From Gnetum montanum (Eukaryota; Streptophyta; Gnetopsida; Gnetales; Gnetaceae), in NCBI GenBank assembly GCA_015680685.1, contig MNCI01028452.1, positions 126,136 through 190,135 of the forward strand: 64,000 nt of DNA. Reading direction: 5' to 3'. A program made the position numbers and the translations under genes. Positions 48,249 to 57,509 of this stretch are shown piece after piece. The notes below the pieces were generated by a model, which saw only the letters and a list, made by a program, of their open reading frames with translations, was not told where the DNA came from and did no database searches. Position 1 is the first letter of the stretch. Every line of letters begins with the position of its first letter.

Positions 48249-48626
48249 CTACATAACAAAGCATGTTCGCATGACAAATAATGGGAAAACCAAACTGATA
48301 AATAACATAAATGATAGTGAAAAGCTCCTACCAAGCAAACCCTTAAGGGTGAGAGTAAGGGAATCATCCATCAGCACACTGTCAAGCAAATGTTCAAACT
48401 CACCAGCATCAAATTGTAGCCCTTCCCCCTCAAGTTGACTCAATAGTGTAGTAGCATCTTTAGCCATCATATGCCCCTCAGGTTCTGGGGCACACTTTGT
48501 GAAAGGATCATCAGCAACAGGGGCCTCTTCCTCTACAGTAGGGGCCTTCTCCTCTACAACTAGGCCCTCTTCTTCTTCTATAGCAAGGGCCCCTGCCTCA
48601 GGGGCCAAAGCTTCTTGTTCTTATTC
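48249..48626 (-). pseudogene. Acidic exon of the B cargo gene
   Basis: Follows an acceptor TATGTTTAATAG. Glu-rich run ALAIEEEEGLVVEEKAP is followed by LEGEGLQFDAGEFEHLLDSV and LTLTLKGLLG. A possible donor GTAGGAG lies near 48330. No match in A, where this part is deleted. Likely a disordered linker before the coiled coil. Confidence 0.5.
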
Positions 48627-48706
48627 TATTAAACATATATAAAGTAAGCATGCTAGTCTAACACAAAGGGGAAGGGGTATCTAATGAGACAATTAAACAT
48701 ACTTAC

Positions 48707-49759
48707 CAAAAAATGCATGCTGCACTTTATGGACCTTGATCTGCAACCTCTTGCCTCTTTCTTCACTAGTGCGTGGAGCTTCTTCCATAGGATGAGACTT
48801 CTTTCATTACAACCTAGATCTCACTATTTTGGCAATAAGATGTGCCCTCCTTAGCGTATTTCTTGTGTTCATGGAAGGTGCCTCTCCAATGTTGTGTGGT
48901 GCATGGAAGGATCATCCCAACCGATCCTTCATCGTTATCGAAAGAGACTCCCCAATAGCTTCTGGGGGGTCTTGGGATTGAGTGGTGTAGAATACTTGGA
49001 AAATCCATGGTTTGGATATCTGGGTGTGATCCTACTGCACCCAGATGCCATTTTCTTAGACCACTAAGAACTCAGCAAACCATTGTAGGCAAGCTATAAA
49101 GAAGGTGAAGTGTACATTGAAATGTGCATCAAGCTTCTCACGAAGCTTAACCATTTCAGCCCATAAGCCTTCGGAAACGTACTTGGCCCAATTGTAGTGA
49201 GTCCCTTCTTCCATAACATCTCTCATAATTCAAGCTTGCTCTACTCCAAGAATTTTTCCTTGGGAGAGTAACTTGGGGAAAGCACGAGCCTGGAAGACAA
49301 GGTAAACCTTATGGGCTACCTCTAGCTTGACCTTATGCATATAAATCCCCTTTCAATCTTTTCTTGTCCCTAACCATTCCTCTATATCCCCTTGATGGTT
49401 TACATCCTTGCTAGTCTTATCCCCTATAGGTAGACCATCAGAGGGAACACCGAAAAGATCTGCAAAAAGGCTATTAGTAATCTCAAACACCACCTACACA
49501 TTGTGAACCTATGTGCGGAAGCGATCAACCTTTGCTAAAAAAGAATCAACAAGGGAGAGCATTTCCGTAGCCAGAATGCTAGGATTCACTGCTAAAAATA
49601 GGTCCATCAACCCAACCTCCTGAACATTATGAACAATGGTGGCTAGGGCCCCATTGTAGAGCCAACGTTGTGTCTTGTCCACTTCCCCATATTTAAAGAA
49701 GAGGTTAGTTTCGTCACATCTAGAGGTGATTACCATAACCTATTGGGATTCGCCTGCTA
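48707..49759 (-). pseudogene. Exon 4 of the B cargo gene: transposon-protein-like region
   Basis: About 350 codons in one frame with stops. Reads WLYNGALATIVHNVQEVGL, then FEITNSLFADLFGVPSDGLP, THYNWAKYVSEGLWAEMVKL and FFIACLQWFAEF. Its layout (a 'VxF.IT..LFA...GVP' segment, then a Trp/aromatic-rich helical part) is like the 'putative plant transposon protein' family and the D cargo, but I cannot show homology by eye. Bordered by an acceptor near TTGCTTATTGTAG and the donor GTAAGT. Confidence 0.5.
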
Positions 49760-49836
49760 CTACAATAAGCAACAAAAAAATTAAGTAAAATACAAAATCA
49801 ATCACTTGAACACATCAAAAAAATGCATAATCTAAC

Positions 49837-50115
49837 CCACTGGGTGTGAATGGTGTGGGAAATGGTGGGATTTCCACTAGAATGTCCTCCACAGTAAGTG
49901 CTCGGTGGGTCATCCATTCGTCATCCAACCAACCAAATTCCTCACATTTCACATAAAACTTAGCATACTTGGTTGGGTAGGTTCTAAAATCAGCCCCAAG
50001 CTATTCTATGACATCGGTGCATACGTTCTCGGTAGAAGAGAACTCTTGTAGGGTTGTTTGGGCCAATGCCAATGTTCCCTCTTGATCGTGAAGACCATCC
50101 TTGTCAATTACAAAT
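49837..50115 (-). pseudogene. Exon 3 of the B cargo gene: end of the HAD-like domain
   Basis: Acceptor CTACTAG, then FVIDKDGLHDQEGTLALAQ, TTLQEFSSTENVCTDVIE and YPTKYAKFYVKCEEFGWLDD. The first part fits the 'D..LGPGGDLR.YLE.LA.AENVQ..V' end of plant HAD/NIF proteins. A has the same exon (DADGLHDEEGTL, FSSFENVHAV). A GTTAGATT donor ends it, near 49836. Confidence 0.6.
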
Positions 50116-50199
50116 CTAGTAGCATGCAGAATACAGTAAGCATTTCAACTATGTAAGACAAATGATACAACCTCTCTAAAAAATCTTCATAGGACTCAC

Positions 50200-50649
50200 C
50201 CGCTAACACAATAGACGGTCCTAGGTGGATTCTAGAAGAAAGTGCCCATGTGATGAGCAACGAACAATGTGTTGTATTTATGATAGCATTTAAATTTAGG
50301 CATGGCCCAAACCCAAGACAAGCATCTCAAACCTTTGGAGTGCCAATTTAAGCCTCTTTCCCCTTCACCTTCAATGGACCCATTAGCCATAAACTTTAAG
50401 ATTCTTCGATTTGCCCCAGGAAATAGCATTTCAACTAGAACACCGATGGCATCGGCTGACAAGTGTGACCATATCATCACACTGAAGTGGCAAAGGAGGA
50501 ATTCTAAGAATTTCCACATGCCTTTCCAAAACCAGATCGCCTAGTCCCTTACTCGTGTATGGGGAGGGGGGACGTTGGCCATAGAGGCACTTAGGAAGTG
50601 CAAAACCCCTACCAGCTCAAGCACGATCAAGATGGATTTCAACATGACC
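50200..50649 (-). pseudogene. Exon 2 of the B cargo gene: degraded HAD/NIF-type phosphatase core
   Basis: 450 bp, same length as in A. The motifs in order are KSILIVLELVGVL (family 'LLVLDLNGLL', nucleophile Asp to Glu and Asn to Val), FLEFLLCHFSVMIWSHL (family 'FLKFCFE.FEVGIWSS') and NTLFVAHHMGTFFLES (family 'NTLLVDDSPYKALLNP', both Asp lost). Acceptor is CATGCAG, donor GTGAGT (50194-50199). A TAG splits VRD and AIWF, at the same codon as in A. The Val change is shared with A, so catalysis was probably lost before the two elements separated. Confidence 0.7.
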
Positions 50650-50799
50650 CTGCATGGCATAGCATAAAGTGTTAGTATAGTGTTCAAGTGACAGTTATTG
50701 AATAGCGTAACGTAGCCCCTGGTGTACAAATTTTCATCAAGCAGGAAATAGTATGTCCCCGGCACAATGAAACAAAGACAAACATTTTTCAAGTATAAG

Positions 50800-51400
50800 T
50801 TCCACTTTTATGACTTGTCCTACGTAGTGTAGTAGTTGCATTACATGCAGCATAGCAGGGTGTTACGCATAGTGTACCGTAGCAAGTACACCCTGCACAA
50901 CGTCACATAGCAGGCACACCCTGCATAGCATAGTGGCTACGTTATGTGTAGCATAGCATAGCAGGTAGACTTTTCACAGAGTAGCAACTATGCTACATGT
51001 AGCATAGCATAGCGAGTGCACCCCGTGCAGAGTAGCAACTGTGTCACACAAAGTGCCATGACTATGCCCCGCATAGTGTAACAGTTACATCATGCGTAAT
51101 GTAGCCACATAGCAACGTAGTAACATAGCATAGTAGCGTAGCAGTATGACAATGTAGCACTGAAAACACAATGCAACCTATCGATCATGCTAATAAGGGT
51201 AACATAACCTAAGAAAGAACACATAACATTTGCATAGCCCCTAGCCCTGTCCTGTTGCATGAAATGAAACAAAAGTAAACTAAAACGTGTGCTACGCTAC
51301 CTGGGACGTATGTTACGCTACCAAGAACGCATGTTATACTATCCATAACATGTGCTACACTGCCTAGAATTGCTAAAACCCTCAAAATGATACATCACCC
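50800..51400 (-). repeat. GTAGCATAGC-type array in intron 1 of the B cargo gene
   Basis: Dense degenerate copies of GTAGCATAGCATAGC and GCTACGTTATGTGTAGC. The same motif fills B U3 (40440-41480). The matching intron in A has the A-type motif. Confidence 0.7.
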
Positions 51401-51538
51401 TACCCGCAAACAATGGTGGTTGTGGCAATAGCTTGCAATAATCGTAGTGTAGTAGCTATGGCGGTGGCCAAAGCCATGACAATAGTAATCCAATGCAACA
51501 AATCACCCAATGTAAGCAAAGGTAGCATAGCGACTTAC

Positions 51539-51660
51539 AAAGTGGATGGGGCTTCCTATCGTTCCTCAATGTGTGCCCTAGGAAGATGTCATAATGTGTT
51601 TTCCCCTTCCTCCACATTGGTAAGAGCTTGATGCCTACGTTTGCTCCTGCATGCCATCAT
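51539..51660 (-). pseudogene. Exon 1 of the B cargo gene
   Basis: Begins ATGATGGCATGC, encodes MMACRSKRRHQALTNVEEGE and HLPRAHIEER, with two TAG/TGA-type stops, and ends at GTAAGT (51533-51538). Exon 1 of A (6836-6718) aligns over its whole length (LTNVDEGEHTLKHLPRAHIED). Basic start, acidic middle; no known domain. Confidence 0.65.
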
Positions 51661-51789
51661 CTTGTTGACAAAATCAGTTGTATGGATCACTATGCTGCAA
51701 CTGCTACGTTGCCTCTCTGTCTGAACCACGCTACACTCTAGGTGTTGGCTCTAATAGTAAAAATGATAAGATTACCATGGGTAATCCCC

Positions 51790-51797
51790 TATTTATA
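51790..51797 (-). promoter_or_regulatory. TATA box of the B cargo gene
   Basis: Minus-strand TATAAATA followed by GGGGATTACCC, about 130 bp upstream of the exon 1 ATG. GTAGC/GCTAC copies lie further upstream (51930-51965). Confidence 0.6.
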
Positions 51798-52009
51798 GCT
51801 TATAGGGTTACAACACTTGTTACTTTTTGGGATGTTCCATGTCCCATGCATAACACAGGATGTCCTGCATCCCACGCGTAATGTAAAACGCCCCTATCCC
51901 CTACACATAGCATGGGACATCTAGGTCTACTACAGCGTAGCACACAGCTGTAGCATAGCACATAAATGCACTAAAATTTTCATCTCATGTTTACAACGTG
52001 GCTCAATTA

Positions 52010-52215
52010 TAGTCCACTACGACCTTAAACTAGCAATTCTGACTTACAATGTTGCTTCAACACTGTCCACTATTACCTTAAACTGGCAATTTTAGCATTT
52101 CTTTCACATTTTAAACCCAGTGGTAGTTCGCTAAGACCTTAAACTAGCAATTTCAACATACAATTTTGCATGGTTGTGGTCCACTAAGACCTTAAACTGG
52201 CTACTTTTTAACATC
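52010..52215 (+). repeat. Repeat array between cargo promoter and pol (B)
   Basis: Four copies of a unit holding GTCCACTACGACCTTAAACT followed by AGCAATTT, spaced about 50-60 bp. Same core as the other boundary arrays. Confidence 0.65.
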
Positions 52216-52310
52216 GCATAATTACTTTACATATATTTCATTGCATGTTGCTATCTTAAGTAGGTATCACTTGACATTGTTTGTTTGCCTATTACTACAA
52301 CTCTGGAAAA

Positions 52311-55300
52311 ATGGTTGCCCATGATGATCTTTGTTCGTCCTTAATTCTGATAGGGCCTCACGACTGGTTTATGAGATGCTTGAACATAGAGTTAGTAGAT
52401 TTTGAACCATCCCCTTGTGACATCAACATAGCATTCCTAAAAACATCCTCGAACTAGCCCAAACATCTGGTCCAAGCCTTAGATTTAGAGGTCAATGATG
52501 TAATTGAGGACCTCCTTATTGAAATCCCAATGACTACATCTAAAGGAGAGGCAAGAACATTAAAGGTTAGCTCTTTGCTAGAGTCACAAGATCAATGAAA
52601 CATCTCCAGATTCCTCAATGACAATTCCAAAGTGTTTGCATGGTCATATGAAGATATGCTAGGCTTAGACCCATACATCATCCAACACAATATCATACTA
52701 GACCCACGTGTCAAGGCAGTCAAACAAAAATCCCACAAGATTAAACCAAAGATTTCCTTAGCTATACATGGCAAGATCACTAAGCTTTACCAGGCTAGGT
52801 TCATCCAGGCGGTTGACTATTTGGAATAGGTATCAAACATTGTTGTCATTTCCAAGAAGACTGGGGATATACAAATCTGTATAGACTTCCAGGATCTGAA
52901 TAAGCCAATGATTAAGAACAATTTCCCTTTGCCTAGCATCAACCAACTCATCGATACTACAGCAGGCCATGCCTTGTTATCCTTTATGGATGGATTCTTA
53001 GGCTACAACCAAATCCGCATACACCTAGAACATCAGCTAGCCACTACCTTCATAATCCCTTGGGGAACCTTCTACTACATAATGATGCCCTTCAGGCTAA
53101 AAGATGTGGGAGCGATGTACCAGTGGGCCATTACTTACATCTTTAGCGATTATCTTTTAGAAAAGCTAAATGATTATGTGGACAATATAGCCATTAAATC
53201 TGAAAAAGCTATTGACCATGCAAATGACCTAAACTTGGTTCTTCAATGATGTCATAGGCATGAACTCTGCCTCAACCCCAGAAAATGTATTTTTGGAGTC
53301 AAAATTAGATGCATGTTAGGCTTTGTGGTGTCGGAAACGGGGATACGTGTAGACCTTGATAAAGTTAAAGTTATTGTTAACTTAGCACCACCTACAAACC
53401 TTAAGGAGTTGCGTGGGCTATAGGGTAGGGTACAATTCATAAGAAGATTCATCACAAGGTTAACTGACAAATTGCACCCAATGCAACAGCTACTTAAAAG
53501 GGGGGTTAACTTTGAGTGGAAAAACCAATGTTAAGAAGCTTTTGACAACTTAAAGAAAGAGCTTTCCCATCTTCCCACTATTTACCCTCCACAGAGAGAT
53601 AAGTCATTTTACATTTACCTTGCCACCTTAGACACGTCTATCGTTGCCTTGCTTTGCCAAAGGAGGAATGATGGTTCCAAAATCCCTATCTACTACCTAA
53701 GTCATGCCTTAATAGGTTATCAAGCCAAATACAATGAAGTAGATAAAAATTGTATTACTTTAGTATTTTCGCTTAAGAAATGGAGGCATTACTTGTTTCG
53801 TAGCCAAGTAAACATTATTTGCAAGAATAACATACTTCGGGCTATTACAACTAACATATACGAAAGTAGTAGGATCACCCAATAGAAATCCATAACCGTG
53901 GAATTTGACTTAAAATATGTAGCACAACCATTTGTAAAAGGTCAAGCAATAGCAATGCAACTTACAGCCTCACCTATCAATGACCAGGCAATGATAGAAC
54001 CTGAGTTCCCAAATGAACATGTTAATAGCATAAGCCCAATACCAACAGACTTTGAAGCCATTCTCCACTTTGACGGGGCTTCAACTACACAAGGTGGTAG
54101 TACCGCTGCTGTTCTCATATTCCCCTCTAGGGAGATTTGACCTTTCTCATACTACTTCACATTCCTTTGCACAAACAATGTGGTGGAATATGAGGATCTG
54201 CTTAGGGGCATCCTAGCAGCCCAAGATTTGGGGATCCAAAGCTTAGCAATTCGAGGTGACTCACAACTAGTCATTAACCAAGTTACAGAGGTATACGCTT
54301 GCAAATCATAGCATCTACAGCCTTACTGTGATTTGGCCAAGTACTTTCTAAAGCAGTTCACAACACTAGATGTCCAACATGTGCCCTGCAGCGAAAACAC
54401 TATAGTAGATGCATTAGCCACATTAGCACTAGGTGTGCCATCACATATGTTTACTACTTTTCCTACTTCAATAGTGTAATGCACTGATCCTATTGTTTAC
54501 ATAGCGCACATCACATCTATAAGTGTGGCGCATACTCAAGAATGGTATGATGACATTAAGACATACCTCCAGCACAATGAACCCCCACACAACCTGACAC
54601 CAACCCAAAAGGATGCACTACGAAAACGAGCATGGCAATATGTCCTCATATGAGACAACACTCTATGCAAACACTCGTATGATGGGATATTGCTAGCTTG
54701 CATTAGTGGGGATGAAGCACAAAAAAATGTTGATCAAGTCCATGAGGGATTATGTGGAGGACACATAGCTCCCAGGGCTATGGCAGCAAAAATTAGACAT
54801 TTTGGTTACTACTGGCCTTGCATGGAACGTGATTGTGTTGCTAATGTAAGGACATGTGATGTATGTCAACACCATGGGAACCTCATACATGTGTCACTTC
54901 CTGAACTGCATACCACACAAATCACATGGCCCTTCCAACGTTGGGGACTAAACATCATAGGACCCATTACACCTAAGTCTTCTACAGGGCATAGTTTCAT
55001 TATTACCACAACTAAATACTTTACAAAATGGGTAGAAGCTATTCCTCGTAGAAAGACTACATCCCAACAAGTTTGCAAGTTCATGCTGGACAACATAGTA
55101 ACATGGTTTGGCCTTCCCATGACTATTGGTACCGACAACGGCCTACAATTCAGTAGCATAGAAGCCAAAGCCTTTTGCAAAAGCCTTGGTATCAAACCTT
55201 CCTTCTCATCACCATACTACCCCTAGGAAAATGGCTAAGTAGAGGCTACCAATAAAGTCATCATCAACCTTTTGAAAAGGATGCTTAGCTACAGTAAGAG

Positions 55301-55784
55301 GCGATGGCATGAGCAAATCCTCTACGTGCTCTGGGCTTATTTCATGAGATGCAGAACAGCTACAGGTAAGACCCCATATAGTCTTGTATACAGATATGAA
55401 GTGGTGTTACCTCTTGAATTGCAAGTCCCGTCACTTTGAATGATCCTTTCAAATGTCATGGATAAGGCTCAAAACAACAAGTCAAGGATCATTGACCTTA
55501 ACTTTGTAGAGGAGGAGTGCACCCAAATAGTTAATCGCATTGAGTGGTACCAGGACAAGCAACAACAGAAACATCACTGCAATCTACACCAACGATTGAT
55601 CAAAAATGGGAACTTAGGCCACAAGGCCGTTCGTGAACCCGTGAGCAAATTCTCAGCCAACTAGGAAGGTCCCTTTGTAGTTACAAAAGCATATGAGAAT
55701 GGGGCATTCAAACTGGCTGACATAGATGGCAATGAATTCCCAAATCCCGTCAATCATTTGTACCTAAAGCCATACTACACTTAA
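52311..55784 (+). pseudogene. pol: Element B pol: RT, RNase H, second RNase H, integrase (decayed)
   Basis: Nearly one continuous frame with about a dozen stops. RT: FPLPSINQLIDTTAGHALLS, PWGTFYYIMMPFRLKDVGA and YVDN at 53175-53186 (YVDD in A). RNase H 1: VALLCQRRNDGSKIPIYYLS. RNase H 2: LHFDGASTTQGGSTAAV (54066 on), VVEYEDLLRGILAAQDLG, RGDSQLVINQV, ending LATLALG. Integrase: zinc finger HEGLCGGHIAP ... CDVCQHHG, core RWGLNIIGPI (first Asp to Asn), GTDNGLQF and VEATNK. It ends DIDGNEFPNPVNHLYLKPYY. Many stops replace Gln: YYP-TAG-ENG-TAA-VEA stands where A has YYPQVNGQV. Confidence 0.9.
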
Positions 55785-55834
55785 CATGCAAGATTGTGCC
55801 AAACATAAAGCAAGGTAAGAAAATAGTCCGCTAT

Positions 55835-56120
55835 GACTATAAACTAGCACAGCTCATCTGCTACGAGTAAAACTGGCATAGAATTTCCACTATGACGTTA
55901 AACTGGCATAGCATGTCTTTGGGCCATGACATAAAACTGGCATCCATAGATTGTCCTTGGGCCATGACGTAAAATTGGCATCCACAACATGGTCTGCTAT
56001 GACCTTCAACTAGCCATCCCTCGTCCACTACGACGTTAAACTAGCACAGCAGTCTACTGGGACCTTAAACTAGCACATCGGTCTACTGGGACCTTAAACT
56101 AGCACATCTAACAATCTACC
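55835..56120 (+). repeat. Repeat array after integrase of element B
   Basis: About nine copies of units with CTATGACGTTAAACTGGCA or ACTGGGACCTTAAACTAGCA, period 30-35 bp. Counterpart of A 11135-11560. Confidence 0.75.
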
Positions 56121-57509
56121 AAGATGTAAAACTGGGTTCACAGAGCAAAACCCCCTAGCTCACACATGTGACCTTGTGAACAAGCGAGCGTGCATATCTT
56201 CAAGCTTCCTAGGCAACATGGGATAGGACGTTGTAGTTCCAGAATGAAGTTCACGTCATCAAGAAAAAATCCTCTAGGACACATGTAGCATCATTGTCCC
56301 TGGCATCTTGCTAACCTTCTAGAACTATTGCCACCATCACCAATCAATTTGGTCATAGCTCCCATTTTCAACACTCCCTATTGGAGTCCCAAAAGAACTA
56401 TGGCGCAGCAATAGTGTTTTCATCCTCTAGCCCTCACCATCATCAGAGTCTAAAAAAGCATTCAGCTATTAGGCTTTTTAGCTTGTAGCTTGACCTCCTA
56501 ACTCTTGCCTTTGGTGGGGATTGCTAAGCACCTACATCATCATTTCTCCTAGCCTCTTCAGTGCTCACTTCTGGCATGGCCGTTGAAGCTTTTTGGCTTG
56601 CCGTTATCAAAGCCTACACTGGCCTTTTTGCTCTAGACATCACACATGTCAAACTTAGCACTTTCCATCCTAGTAGTATCCTAAGCAAATAGGACTTTTC
56701 CCTCACTTCACTCGATGGTTTTTTTTTTTTTTTGGTTTTCTCTCTATTGTGTTTGCAGGATAAAAGCCAAGATGGCGTCGCTCAACAATGTGTTCCACCA
56801 CAAGAACAAGACACTATATTATTCCGAGGTGCTCACTGCAATCAGCCTAGCTACTTGAGAGTGCATATCCTACTCTCCCTTCAGCCGATCTAATCTCCAT
56901 TCCCTATACTTACAATTTTTGACACCTTCTTTCCACGCTTTTCCAATGCATATAAAGCCCTTTCCTGCACCCAACCGCCAAGCTCATAATGGATGTAATG
57001 TAACTCACCCTATGAGAAGCCTCTACAGGCTAGTTCAAGCCTCATACGGATGTGACACAACTCATCTAGAGGAGGAAACACCTACCTTACAGTGACGAAA
57101 CATAGTTGCACTCAAATGGATATGTGTGTGCAATTTTGCTCAAAAAATAAATGAAAAATGGAAATATAGCCAAGTGACCAAAAAAATGGCACAATAGCTT
57201 CCTTGCAATCATTTCAACTATAGATTGACCATCTCTAAGCACTCCGATGAGCGGTCAAGATCCAAGGAGAAACACATCCATGCATGCTAATTCCCTCATA
57301 AGCAGTCTAACGAGGGATCACACTATGGTAATAACTCTCATAATAACGCATCCTACATATTTTCTTTTTCCTAGCCTATTTTCTCAAATCCATCCCTTGT
57401 CCCCTATCTTACATTGCCCTCCAAACACTCTCAAACATAGCAAAGCATCACCTAAGTAGGCACTAAAAATAATGTTGGCATCTTGTCCTTCATGGTGTTT
57501 CGTATTCTT
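56121..57509 (+). other. 3' non-coding region of element B
   Basis: Aligns in part with A 11560-12939. A T-run of about 16 at 56718-56733 followed by TTCTCTCTATTGTGTTTGCAG (56738-56758) looks like a splice acceptor. The ATG at 56772 after it opens only a short frame (MASLNNVFHHKNKTLYYSEV) that stops within 35 codons. The region ends CATGGTGTTTCGTATTCTT at the LTR. Confidence 0.45.

Larger units (their letters stand above)
47077..51660 (-). pseudogene. Antisense cargo gene of element B: HAD-like domain, transposon-protein-like region, coiled coil, acidic tail
   Basis: Spliced gene on the minus strand between protease and RT. Exon 1 (51660-51539) starts ATGATG, encodes LTNVEEGENTL and HLPRAHIEER, and ends at GTAAGT. 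Exon 2 (50649-50200) is HAD-like. Exon 3 (50115-49837) reads DKDGLHDQEGTLALAQTTL and FGWLDDEWMTHRALTVEDIL. Exon 4 (about 49759-48707) keeps one frame and reads VVFEITNSLFADLFGVPSDG, then ends at GTAAGT (48701-48706). Exon 5 (from about 48626) is Glu-rich. A coiled-coil-like exon (VQKLEKEKASQAVELEDLQ) leads to PPEMDAGPSQ, an 85-bp intron (47140-47224) and last exon 47139-47077 ending TDEDL. A TATA box lies upstream. Stops are mainly TAG. It resembles captured host sequence kept as element cargo. Confidence 0.75.

Noticed and set aside
48133-48438. Plus-strand 101-codon frame
   Set aside because: Mirror of the acidic exon of the antisense gene (Glu codons read as Ser/Pro on the other strand).
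50302-50544. Plus-strand open frame of 80 codons
   Set aside because: It is the mirror of exon 2 of the antisense gene, whose minus-strand reading has HAD-type motifs and a match in A.
51413-51631. Plus-strand open frame next to pol
   Set aside because: It overlaps exon 1 of the antisense gene, which has a conserved counterpart in A and splice signals; the plus reading is not conserved.
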